A DNA stretch of 5,327 nt from an uncultured Clostridia bacterium (GCA_947628385.1 CANQZS010000130.1:1-5327); one strand, 5' to 3'. Shown: positions 1 to 5,327, counted from the stretch's first letter. Translations and numbers: made by a program. The notes: generated by a model not told the origin, from the letters alone.

Positions 1-142
1 CTTTGCGGCTTCAATTCACCCCTTGCGGAGCTCCTGAAGCAAAGGATTCCGCGCTCTGCGGAGCGCGGCAAGGGCTCCGCCCCTTGACCCCGCAAGCTGT
101 GCTCAGCTTGACCAGCTTTATATTTTGCGCTTCGCGCAAAAT
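1..142. repeat. Dense intergenic hairpin array, REP-like, no gene
   Basis: This end of the window holds no credible coding sequence but is packed with inverted repeats. An imperfect one pairs 1-13 with 35-44 (bulged) around the self-complementary GGAGCTCC at 27-34. A perfect 8-bp stem pairs 49-56 with 61-68 (CCGCGCTC/GAGCGCGG, loop TGCG). A 6-bp stem pairs 69-74 with 81-86 (CAAGGG/CCCTTG). A perfect 7-bp stem pairs 93-99 with 104-110 (CAAGCTG/CAGCTTG, loop TGCT). A perfect 9-bp stem pairs 122-130 with 134-142 (ATTTTGCGC/GCGCAAAAT, loop TTC). CTTGACC is also directly repeated at 83-89 and 107-113. The pairing is seen directly. That this is a multi-copy intergenic element is inference, from its resemblance to hairpin-rich repeats common between genes in Ruminococcus-like genomes. 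No U-tract follows the stems on either strand, so they are not obvious terminators. The element may continue past the left edge. Confidence 0.6.
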
Positions 143-153
143 TGTAATTACAA
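142..153. repeat. 12-bp A+T palindrome next to the hairpin array
   Basis: TTGTAATTACAA is perfectly self-complementary. It lies between the last hairpin of the array (122-142, one base shared) and the terminator of the Rrf2-family gene. It could be the end of the repeat element or a protein-binding site. With 6-bp arms it could also be chance, and no gene start nearby would make it an operator. Confidence 0.3.
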
Positions 154-156
154 ATT

Positions 157-192
157 AAAAAAGATCCGGAAATGCACTGCCTTTCCGGATCT
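157..192 (-). terminator. Intrinsic terminator of the Rrf2-family gene and probably of the whole operon
   Basis: Read on the minus strand, a perfect 11-bp stem (AGATCCGGAAA pairing with TTTCCGGATCT; plus-strand arms 162-172 and 182-192) closes a 9-nt loop. It is followed at once by a run of T (157-161) and then AATTTG. It begins only 8 bp after the TAA of the regulator gene (201-203). This is a textbook Rho-independent terminator and the first one seen downstream of yigZ, so it probably ends the yigZ-dgt-dnaG-rpoD-regulator transcript. On the plus strand the stem is not followed by a T-run, so it should work in one direction only. Confidence 0.93.
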
Positions 193-200
193 CTATGTAT

Positions 201-596
201 TTAGATCAGCATATCAAACGTGTATGAGGAAAGCTTCCGCTCTACCTCCTCAGAGATCTGATCGAATACCTTTTGATAACTGCACCGCCCCGACATTCCA
301 CGAGTGCATTCATACCCCGACGCCAAACACCTGCTAAGATAATATTTGCCCTCAACGGATTCAATTACGTCCATCATCGAGATCTCGGAGGGATCTCTCC
401 CTATCTCGTATCCTCCGTTTTTTCCCTTAAATGATTTGACTATGCCGTCAGAGGCAAGCTTGCGCAGGATCTTTAATGCAAATCTCAGCGTAACACAGGT
501 CATTTCCGAAATGGCTTTGGCGTCAAGACGCTTTTCGGATGCCGCAAGACTGCCTACTATTCGTATCGCGTAATCAGATTCCAATGTAATATGCAT
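201..596 (-). CDS. Rrf2-family transcriptional regulator, probable Fe-S (NsrR/IscR-like) sensor
   Basis: A 131-residue protein of usual Rrf2 length. The N-terminal winged helix-turn-helix spans about residues 1-65, with the family signatures SDYAIRIV (7-14), a recognition-helix region near 32-50 and the wing GKNGGYEIGR (58-67), followed by the DVIESVEG linker (76-83). The C-terminal part has three cysteines, C90, C97 and C105 (C-x6-C-x7-C); a fourth, C34, lies in the HTH. In known Rrf2 sensors (IscR, NsrR) three cysteines in this loop bind an iron-sulfur cluster, and Streptomyces NsrR also uses Asp8, which is present here. Cluster binding is therefore likely, but the ligand spacing does not settle IscR, NsrR or another subtype, and targets are unknown. 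The ATG has a GGAAGG Shine-Dalgarno (606-611) 9 nt upstream. The gene starts 42 bp after rpoD with no terminator between, so it is probably co-transcribed, and ends in its own terminator. Confidence 0.9.
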   Translation of the reverse strand: MHITLESDYAIRIVGSLAASEKRLDAKAISEMTCVTLRFALKILRKLASDGIVKSFKGKNGGYEIGRDPSEISMMDVIESVEGKYYLSRCLASGYECTRGMSGRCSYQKVFDQISEEVERKLSSYTFDMLI

Positions 597-625
597 ATTG
601 TTTGACCTTCCATCAATTTCCGGCG

Positions 626-640
626 GATATTCTTAATATC
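626..640. promoter_or_regulatory. Inverted repeat GATATT-N3-AATATC before the Rrf2-family gene, candidate operator
   Basis: The 15-bp sequence has perfect 6-bp arms around CTT and overlaps the rpoD stop codon (639-641). It lies 30-44 bp upstream of the regulator's ATG. Rrf2 proteins bind dyad-symmetric A+T-rich sites and often regulate themselves, so this is a plausible autoregulatory operator. The symmetry is seen; the function is inference, and 6-bp arms can arise by chance in A+T-rich sequence. As RNA it would form only a weak stem with a 3-nt loop and no U-tract, so it is not a terminator. Confidence 0.3.
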
Positions 641-1718
641 AGTCAAGGAAATCCTTGACCTTTTTGCTTCTGCTTGGGTGCCTGAGCTTCCTGAGAGCCT
701 TTGCTTCGATCTGCCTTATGCGCTCGCGGGTAACGTTGAATTCCTTTCCTACCTCTTCAAGAGTCCTGCTTCTGCCGTCCTCAAGCCCGAAACGCAAACG
801 CAGAACTTTTTCCTCTCTGTCGGTAAGCGTGGAAAGCACTTCACCAAGCTGCTCCTTTAAAAGTATGAGCGACGCAGCTTCCGCAGGCGCGGGAGCGTCA
901 TCATCTGGAATGAAATCTCCGAGATGACTGTCCTCCTCTTCTCCGATCGGAGTTTCAAGCGAAACGGGATCCTGCGCTATACGCATTATCTCTCTTACAC
1001 GCTCAACAGGCATTTCAAGCGCTTCCGCGATCTCTTCCGGAGAGGGATCGTGTCCGTTCTGGTGCAGGAGCTGACTGGAGATCTTCTTTACCTTGGTAAT
1101 GGTTTCCACCATATGCACGGGTATACGGATAGTCCTTGCCTGATCTGCAATTGCCCTTGTTTTGGCTTGCCGTATCCACCATGTTGCATATGTTGAAAAT
1201 TTGAATCCCTTGGTGTGGTCGAATTTCTCAACAGCCTTTATAAGACCGAGATTGCCCTCTTGAATAAGATCAAGGAACTGCATTCCGCGTCCCACATATC
1301 TTTTGGCAATTGATACGACGAGCCTAAGATTAGCTTCCGAAAGACGTTTTCTTGCCTTGGGATCGCCCTGAGCCATTCTTTCCGCAAGCTCGATCTCCTC
1401 TTCGGCGGTAAGCAGCGGAACTCTGCCTATTTCCTTAAGGTAGATCTTTACCGGATCGTCGATAGCAAGTCCCTCTGTGGAAAGTGACAGCTCCAGATCG
1501 TCGTCCGAAGCGTCAAGCGGGATCGAAAGATCGGTGTCGATATTGAAATCTTCAATGATCTCAATATTCATATTAGTGCAGTTGTCATAGAAAGCCTCCA
1601 TCTGGTCAACGTCGTATTCCAGCTCCTCCAGAACGTCGGTTATTTCCTTTGTGGAAAGCTTTCCGCTTGCTTTTCCCTGTTCCATAAGGCTTTCTATAGT
1701 TCTCTTGTTGTTTGACAT
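639..1718 (-). CDS. rpoD: RNA polymerase primary (housekeeping) sigma factor, sigma-70/SigA
   Basis: Directs core RNA polymerase to -10/-35 promoters. At 359 residues it matches Gram-positive SigA (Bacillus about 371) and lacks the large insert of E. coli RpoD. A short acidic region 1.1-like N-terminus (1-80) leads to region 1.2 (about 86-120, DPVKIYLKEIGRVPLL). Region 2 follows (about 125-210, NLRLVVSIAKRY, LDLIQEGNLGLIKAVEKFD, then the -10-binding STYATWWIRQ at 175-184). Region 3 is at about 212-275, including the finger DSHLGDFIPDDD (263-274). Region 4 is at about 290-359, with the -35-binding helix-turn-helix TLEEVGKEFNVTRERIRQIE (319-338). K186 stands where nearly all primary sigmas I know have Ile (RQAITR), between the -12 contacts Q184 and T187. 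The ATG has an AAAGGA Shine-Dalgarno (1727-1732) 8 nt away. It lies 72 bp after dnaG, the usual Firmicutes order. Confidence 0.98.
   Translation of the reverse strand: MSNNKRTIESLMEQGKASGKLSTKEITDVLEELEYDVDQMEAFYDNCTNMNIEIIEDFNIDTDLSIPLDASDDDLELSLSTEGLAIDDPVKIYLKEIGRVPLLTAEEEIELAERMAQGDPKARKRLSEANLRLVVSIAKRYVGRGMQFLDLIQEGNLGLIKAVEKFDHTKGFKFSTYATWWIRQAKTRAIADQARTIRIPVHMVETITKVKKISSQLLHQNGHDPSPEEIAEALEMPVERVREIMRIAQDPVSLETPIGEEEDSHLGDFIPDDDAPAPAEAASLILLKEQLGEVLSTLTDREEKVLRLRFGLEDGRSRTLEEVGKEFNVTRERIRQIEAKALRKLRHPSRSKKVKDFLD
642..659. repeat. 18-bp perfect inverted repeat in the last codons of rpoD
   Basis: GTCAAGGA and TCCTTGAC form perfect 8-bp arms around 2 central bases, within the codons for the terminal VKDFLD of the sigma factor. 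In the transcript this would be a 7-bp stem with a 4-nt loop ending just before the stop codon. It is followed by UGAUAUUAAGA rather than a U-run, so termination is unlikely. A processing or stability role for the rpoD-regulator message is possible. Coincidence is also quite possible, because the codons are constrained and a repeat of this size is expected about once per few kilobases. Confidence 0.35.
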
Positions 1719-1748
1719 AAGTTCTATCCTTTCTTTTAATCATCTTGT

Positions 1749-1777
1749 ATTCTTAGGGATATGCCGCTCCATGTCAG
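1749..1777 (-). promoter_or_regulatory. Weak candidate internal promoter for rpoD
   Basis: In the 72-bp dnaG-rpoD gap the minus strand reads CTGACA (1772-1777, 5 of 6 to the -35 consensus), a 17-bp spacer and AAGAAT (1749-1754, 4 of 6 to the -10 consensus, lacking the first T). The start point would lie about 20-25 nt upstream of the rpoD ATG, leaving room for the Shine-Dalgarno. This gap is the longest in the operon, and sigma genes in such operons often have extra promoters. The -10 is poor, so this is only a candidate. Confidence 0.22.
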
Positions 1778-1790
1778 AACGGCAAATAGA

Positions 1791-3539
1791 TCACGGCTTT
1801 CTGTTCTGCAGATCACGGAAATAATTCCTGAAATCTTCATCGGAAAGCTCTGTAGCTTTTTTCTTATCGTCGCCTCGTTCCACAAGAATTTTAATAAAAT
1901 CGTCAACAGCAGTTTTATTAATATTTACATCTTTGCTATTGACTGCAATTTCGGTTATTTTACCCATTTCATCGGCAGTAAATTCACTTTGCAGCGAAAG
2001 AATATCGTAAAACGCCGAATTATTTATCTTTTCAAGCAGTTTTTCGTAGATCCTTTTGTGGAATTCCGTCACAAAGCATTCCGGAGAAAGCCTTGAAGCA
2101 ATATATCCCGCTTCCTCAGGGTAAGCCGCAAGATATGCTATTATGCCGGTTTCCGCTTTGTACTCCTTGGGGTGACGGTAGGAATCCGGATCTTTTCTTA
2201 GCTTGTTCTGGAACGTGCGGATCTCGGTCCATTGGCGGTTCTTGTCATTCCTGATGCGTTTTTTGATCTCGCCGTTGACCTGTTGAATGAGCATTTCCTT
2301 GTGAACTCTTGTCTCGTCGGCTATCCTGCCGATATAGACCTCTCTTTCTATGGGCGAATTTATATCCGCCAGAAGCCTTACACAGCGTTTGAGATATTCG
2401 ATCCTGCCCTCGTCGGTATCTGTGTCGATGCCGCTGCGGCATTTTTCCAGCTCGAAATCCATTGCTCCTCCCGATCTGTCAAGGAGCTGCTTGAATCTCA
2501 TAGCGCCGAATTTTTTTATGTATTCGTCCGGATCCTTTGCGCCCTCCATTCTGATGATACGGGTCTTTAATCCCGCCTCGGAAAGAAGATTTATCGCCTT
2601 GTGGGTAGCTTTCTGACCTGCGCCGTCCGAATCGTAGGCTATTATGATCTCATTGGCATATCGTGACATCAGCCTTGCCTGTTCCTGAGTAAGTGCTGTT
2701 CCCAGCGTTGCAACGACGTTCTCGAAGCCTGCCTGATTTATTGAGATCACGTCCATATAGCCCTCCGCAAGGATAAGGCGTTTTTCCTCCGATCTTTTAG
2801 CGAAATTCAGCGAAAAAAGGTTCTGGCTCTTTTTGAATACCGGAGTATCTGAAGTATTCAGGTACTTGGCGCCCTCGCCGTCGATAACTCTTCCGCCGAA
2901 CGCGATAACGTTCCCTCTGAGGTCGATGATAGGGAACATTACTCTGTCCCTGAAACGGTCGTACAGACCGCCGTTTCTGCCGCGGTCACAAAGATTTGCC
3001 CCAATAAGCTCCTCCTCGCTGTAGCCCTTTGAGCGCATAAAATTTGTCAGGCTGTGCCAATCGTCCGGCGCATATCCGAGACCGTATTTTATGATAGTTC
3101 CTCCGGAAAGCTGACGTGAGGCAAAGTACCGTCTGCCCTTTTCGCCGTCTGGCAAATGTGCAAGAATGTCATGGAAATATCTTGCGGCAGTGCGGTTCAT
3201 TTCAAGTATCCTCGATCTGAGCATTGAAGCTCCTCTGTCGGAGGTGTCGTCCGGCATGGTCATTCCCGCTCTGTCCGCAAGGAATTTTACCGCTTCCACA
3301 TAATCGAGGTTTTCGATCTTCATTATGAATGTTATCACGTCACCGCCGGCGCCGCAGCCGAAGCAGTAGAAGCTGTGATTTTCAAGGTATACCGTACACG
3401 ACGGAGTTTTTTCCGAATGGAACGGGCACAGGCAAACGCAATTCCTGCCTCGCCTTATAAGGCTTACATAGCCTGACATCACGCTGTCAAGCGGATTGTT
3501 GAGCTTAAGCTCCTGAATGAACTGATTGGGGAAAGCCAT
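1791..3539 (-). CDS. dnaG: DNA primase
   Basis: Makes the short RNA primers for lagging-strand and restart synthesis at the replication fork, working with the replicative helicase. At 582 residues it is a full-length bacterial primase with the three expected parts. The N-terminal CHC2 zinc-binding domain (about 1-100) shows C38-P-F-H41 and C59-F-G-C62. The central catalytic core includes FPIIDLRGNVIAFGGR (202-217) and a TOPRIM fold with AEGYMDV (258-264; E259 the general acid/base position, D263) and the metal-binding AYDSDGAG (301-308; D303, D305), then KDPDEY (335-340). The less conserved C-terminal helical domain (about 440-575) is where DnaB-type helicase binds. Translation starts at an ATG whose first base is the last base of the dgt stop (TAATG), which suggests translational coupling; its own Shine-Dalgarno is weak (GGAAA about 5 nt away, AAAGG about 12 nt away). 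No key residue is missing. Confidence 0.98.
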   Translation of the reverse strand: MAFPNQFIQELKLNNPLDSVMSGYVSLIRRGRNCVCLCPFHSEKTPSCTVYLENHSFYCFGCGAGGDVITFIMKIENLDYVEAVKFLADRAGMTMPDDTSDRGASMLRSRILEMNRTAARYFHDILAHLPDGEKGRRYFASRQLSGGTIIKYGLGYAPDDWHSLTNFMRSKGYSEEELIGANLCDRGRNGGLYDRFRDRVMFPIIDLRGNVIAFGGRVIDGEGAKYLNTSDTPVFKKSQNLFSLNFAKRSEEKRLILAEGYMDVISINQAGFENVVATLGTALTQEQARLMSRYANEIIIAYDSDGAGQKATHKAINLLSEAGLKTRIIRMEGAKDPDEYIKKFGAMRFKQLLDRSGGAMDFELEKCRSGIDTDTDEGRIEYLKRCVRLLADINSPIEREVYIGRIADETRVHKEMLIQQVNGEIKKRIRNDKNRQWTEIRTFQNKLRKDPDSYRHPKEYKAETGIIAYLAAYPEEAGYIASRLSPECFVTEFHKRIYEKLLEKINNSAFYDILSLQSEFTADEMGKITEIAVNSKDVNINKTAVDDFIKILVERGDDKKKATELSDEDFRNYFRDLQNRKP

Positions 3540-4531
3540 TAATTTTTCCAGCCTTTCGGTATAAACAGCTCGTTATATAGGTTTACCGCGTAAACGTCGG
3601 TCATTCCCGCGATATAGTCGCAGACCGCTCTGTGCTTATCGAATTTGACAAGTATTTTTTTATACTCTTCCGGAAGCTTTTCCGGATACCTGAGAAAATA
3701 CGAGTAAAGCTTTTCCACCAGTGCCTTAGCCTTGGCTTCCTCGGCTTTGGCGGCGGAATTCCTGTATACGTTCTCGAACATGAACGCTCTTAATTCGTCA
3801 TGCGCCTTTTGGACTTCGGGAGACATTTTAATATCCTGAACTCCGTTTTCGATGATAGAGGTTATAAGCGTGGTTATGCGCTGACTTTTGCTGCGCCCAA
3901 GGACGTCCGAAGCCGATCTTGGGAGATCGTCCTCTTTCAGCATACCGGCTCTTACAGCGTCGTCAATGTCGTGGTTTATATATGCGATCTTATCGGCGAG
4001 CCGTACTATATATCCCTCCTTGGTGACAGCGACCTTATTTGTATGGCAGGCAATGCCGTTTTTCACTTCATATGTAAGGTTAAGACCCTTTCCGCCGTTT
4101 TCGATATAATCGACGACTCTCACGCTCTGGAGGTAGTGTTTGAATCCGTAGGGGCAGATCTCATTAAGAATATCCTCTCCGGAATGACCGAAAGGAGTGT
4201 GTCCCAGATCGTGACCGAGAGCAATTGCTTCGGTGAGATCCTCATTGAGCCGCAGGGCGCGGGAGATAGTTCTTGCTATCTGGGAGACCTCCAGCGTGTG
4301 GGTAAGTCTTGTTCTGTAGTGATCTCCCACAGGGGAGAGGAACACCTGCGTTTTCTGTTTCAGTCTCCTGAAAGCGTTGCAGTGGAGGATCCTGTCGCGG
4401 TCGCGCTGAAAATCCGTTCTGATGGGGCATTTCGCCTCGCTGCGGACGCGCCTGCCGGTACCCTTGGAGGTGCAGGCGTCCTCACATAACATTCCAAGCT
4501 CCATAATTTCGGTCTGTTCACGAATAGTCAC
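3539..4531 (-). CDS. dgt: Deoxyguanosinetriphosphate triphosphohydrolase-like protein (HD domain dNTPase)
   Basis: Family members hydrolyse dNTPs, classically dGTP, to the deoxynucleoside plus triphosphate and so trim the dNTP pool in the cytoplasm. At 330 residues this is the short Gram-positive form rather than the ~505-residue E. coli Dgt, so its preferred dNTP is uncertain. The family N-terminal signature TDFQRDRDRILHCNAFRRLKQKTQVF (39-64, with the conserved R-D-R-I-H core) is followed by the HD metal site: H78 in RLTHTLEVSQIAR, H107-D108 in LGHDLGHTPFGH, with H111 and H116 as likely catalytic histidines, and D180 in RLADKIAYINHD. GLNLTYEVKNGI (149-160) is also characteristic. I chose the GTG at 4529-4531 because a strong GGGAGG lies 8 nt upstream and the next Met (residue 10) has no better site. 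The gene starts 34 bp after yigZ and ends overlapping dnaG by one base. Confidence 0.94.
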   Translation of the reverse strand: MTIREQTEIMELGMLCEDACTSKGTGRRVRSEAKCPIRTDFQRDRDRILHCNAFRRLKQKTQVFLSPVGDHYRTRLTHTLEVSQIARTISRALRLNEDLTEAIALGHDLGHTPFGHSGEDILNEICPYGFKHYLQSVRVVDYIENGGKGLNLTYEVKNGIACHTNKVAVTKEGYIVRLADKIAYINHDIDDAVRAGMLKEDDLPRSASDVLGRSKSQRITTLITSIIENGVQDIKMSPEVQKAHDELRAFMFENVYRNSAAKAEEAKAKALVEKLYSYFLRYPEKLPEEYKKILVKFDKHRAVCDYIAGMTDVYAVNLYNELFIPKGWKN

Positions 4532-4539
4532 AGCGCGTT

Positions 4540-4560
4540 CCTCCCGTTTTTTGCGGAAGA
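4540..4560 (-). promoter_or_regulatory. Strong Shine-Dalgarno of dgt inside a possible hairpin
   Basis: GGGAGG (4540-4545) lies 8 nt before the GTG and decides that start. On the transcript, UCUUCCG (4554-4560) can pair with CGGGAGG (4540-4546) across a CAAAAAA loop. This gives a 7-bp stem containing two G-U pairs that would cover the whole Shine-Dalgarno. The pairing is real on paper; whether it limits dgt translation is inference. A short stem of this kind may simply melt. Confidence 0.5.
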
Positions 4561-4565
4561 GCTTC

Positions 4566-5201
4566 TCAGGCGAAATTGCCGAAGATCTCCTCCGACCTTT
4601 CTATAATAATATTGCCGTTTGTAAGGTCAATGAGCTTTTCATGAAATTTATCTGAAAGCTCCGATCTGACAAGAAGCTTTACCAAAACGTTTTCGGTGAA
4701 AACTGTATCTTCGGTTTTTACTTCAAAGTCGGGAAAGATATGATCTATTTTTCCGTAAAGGTTATAATCAACAGTTATGCGCATCGGGATACATTTATAC
4801 ATCAGCAGCCGTTCCGCAGCGTCGAGAGCGATCTTTGCGCTGTGGGAATAGGCTCTTACCAGTCCGCCTCCGCCGAGCAGGATACCTCCGAAATATCTTG
4901 TTACCACGCAGCATACATCGGTGACGCCCTCTTTCATGAGTACGTCAAGTACGGGTGTTCCGGCTGTTCCCTGAGGTTCGCCGTCGTCTGAATATCTTGA
5001 GATCGAGCCGTCTCTGAGTATGTATGCGTACACGTTATGAGTGGCTTTTCTGTTCATGGCTCTTATTTCGTTTATGAAGCCGACAGCCTCGTCGTTTGTT
5101 TCCACATGGGCGATATGACCGATAAACTCGGATCTTTTTTCCGTAAAGGACGCTTCCGCTCTGTCCTTTATGGTGATATAGCCGTTTTCCGCAATGCTCA
5201 T
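4566..5201 (-). CDS. yigZ: YigZ/IMPACT family protein (UPF0029 plus DUF1949)
   Basis: A 211-residue protein of typical length for the bacterial YigZ/YvyE family, related to the N-terminal part of eukaryotic IMPACT. The conserved UPF0029 domain covers about 18-130: EKRSEFIGHI (21-30), ATHNVYAYILRDG (53-65), the invariant SDDGEPQGTAGTPVLDVL (71-88) and VVTRYFGGILLGGGGLVRAYS (99-119). A ferredoxin-like DUF1949 domain follows (about 137-205). The molecular function is not established; structures suggest nucleic-acid binding, and IMPACT acts in translational stress signalling in eukaryotes. The frame is open up to 5252, but an ATG there would lie in the rpmE terminator hairpin. The ATG at 5199-5201 has a GGAG 6 nt upstream and gives the normal family N-terminus. 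It is the first gene of the operon, 69 bp after rpmE. A convincing promoter was not found in that gap; TAAAAT at 5224-5229 could be a -10 without a matching -35. Confidence 0.95.
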   Translation of the reverse strand: MSIAENGYITIKDRAEASFTEKRSEFIGHIAHVETNDEAVGFINEIRAMNRKATHNVYAYILRDGSISRYSDDGEPQGTAGTPVLDVLMKEGVTDVCCVVTRYFGGILLGGGGLVRAYSHSAKIALDAAERLLMYKCIPMRITVDYNLYGKIDHIFPDFEVKTEDTVFTENVLVKLLVRSELSDKFHEKLIDLTNGNIIIERSEEIFGNFA

Positions 5202-5207
5202 AAAAAA

Positions 5208-5211
5208 CTCC
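5208..5211 (-). promoter_or_regulatory. Shine-Dalgarno that sets the yigZ start
   Basis: GGAG on the minus strand lies 6 nt before the ATG at 5199-5201, separated by a run of six T. It supports this internal start over the ATG 17 codons upstream, which falls inside the rpmE terminator stem-loop and has no purine-rich site. Confidence 0.75.
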
Positions 5212-5228
5212 GGTAAAAGGTTTATTTT

Positions 5229-5261
5229 AAAAAAGCAAGCCTGCGTAAGCATACGCAGGCT
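5229..5261 (-). terminator. Intrinsic terminator of rpmE
   Basis: On the minus strand a perfect 10-bp stem (AGCCTGCGTA pairing with TACGCAGGCT; plus-strand arms 5238-5247 and 5252-5261) closes the tetraloop TGCT. It is followed by TGC and then six T (5229-5234). It starts 9 bp after the rpmE stop codon. The 3-nt offset before the T-run may lower its efficiency, so some read-through into yigZ is possible. The plus strand lacks a T-run beyond the stem, so it is directed against minus-strand transcription. Confidence 0.92.
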
Positions 5262-5270
5262 GTGTCCGAA

Positions 5271-5327
5271 TTACTTATCCAAACCGAAACGCTTCTTGAA
5301 TCTGTCTACACGTCCGCCAGTGTCAAC
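5271..5327 (-). CDS. rpmE: 50S ribosomal protein bL31, C-terminal end (partial, runs off the window)
   Basis: The last 18 codons and a TAA are visible, reading VDTGGRVDRFKKRFGLDK. The motif VDTGGRVDRFKKRFG is the highly conserved end of bL31, a small ribosomal protein that bridges the large subunit to the small one. The beginning of the gene is beyond the right edge, so I cannot tell whether this is the zinc-binding (CxxC-containing) or zinc-free type. It is followed directly by an intrinsic terminator, which makes it the end of a separate upstream transcription unit. Confidence 0.93.
   Translation of the reverse strand, partial: VDTGGRVDRFKKRFGLDK

Noticed and set aside
122..142. Hairpin ATTTTGCGC/GCGCAAAAT as a terminator
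   Set aside because: The stem is perfect, but neither strand has a U-run directly after it, and the regulator already has a proper terminator next to it.
125..337. Short plus-strand frame starting in the hairpin array
   Set aside because: It begins in a hairpin stem, runs through the terminator and then antisense to the Rrf2-family gene. No family resemblance or Shine-Dalgarno.
641..660. TTGACT near the end of rpoD as a -35 box for the Rrf2-family gene
   Set aside because: No -10-like hexamer lies 16-18 bp downstream; the sequence there is G+C-rich (around CCGGAA).
1761..1785. Hairpin TGCCG/CGGCA in the dnaG-rpoD gap as a terminator
   Set aside because: Only 5 bp with a 13-nt loop and no following U-tract on the minus strand. 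Too weak to call.
1761..2096. Plus-strand open frame opposite the end of dnaG
   Set aside because: Antisense shadow of the primase C-terminal domain, with no domain signature and no clear start signal.
3800..4489. Long plus-strand open frame (229 codons) antisense to dgt
   Set aside because: It lies wholly opposite a well-supported gene with conserved HD motifs, resembles no family I recognise and has no convincing ribosome-binding site. It is a by-product of the dgt codon pattern.
5202..5252. Longer N-terminus for yigZ starting at the upstream ATG
   Set aside because: The extra 17 codons come from the rpmE terminator hairpin and its T-run. The internal ATG has a GGAG at proper distance and gives the family's normal N-terminus.

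Overview
The window is a compact, gene-dense stretch in which every recognisable gene lies on the minus strand. It looks like a Gram-positive, low-to-medium G+C Clostridia-type genome, probably near Ruminococcus/Oscillospiraceae. The reasons are the dgt-dnaG-rpoD (sigA) gene order, a 359-residue SigA-type housekeeping sigma factor, a short 330-residue dGTPase and purine-rich Shine-Dalgarno sites. The genus is an inference from protein style and gene order, not a database match.

In transcription order (right to left): the last 18 codons of rpmE (ribosomal protein bL31) enter at the right edge and end in a clear intrinsic terminator (5229-5261). Then comes a five-gene minus-strand run: yigZ/IMPACT family (4566-5201), dgt-like dNTP triphosphohydrolase (3539-4531, GTG start), DNA primase dnaG (1791-3539, stop and start overlapping by one base with dgt), primary sigma factor rpoD (639-1718) and an Rrf2-family regulator (201-596). 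Intergenic gaps are 34, -1, 72 and 42 bp, and the first intrinsic terminator after yigZ is the strong one behind the regulator (157-192). A single transcription unit is likely, possibly with an internal promoter before rpoD.

The core is a version of the macromolecular-synthesis operon: nucleotide-pool control (Dgt), replication priming (DnaG) and transcription initiation (RpoD). The less expected member is the Rrf2 regulator at the end. It has three cysteines (C90, C97, C105) and an N-terminal Asp8 placed as in iron-sulfur-binding NsrR-like proteins, so it could be a redox or nitric-oxide sensor co-transcribed with the primary sigma factor. The rpoD/regulator junction carries two adjacent inverted repeats (626-640 and 642-659).

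The left edge (1-153) has no gene. It is a dense array of G+C-rich hairpins followed by an A+T palindrome, and looks like a REP-like intergenic repeat. I see no phage, insertion sequence, CRISPR, tRNA or rRNA. I did not find a clearly new biological system; the best leads are the regulator's context, the hairpin array, and an unusual lysine in the -10-recognition helix of the sigma factor.
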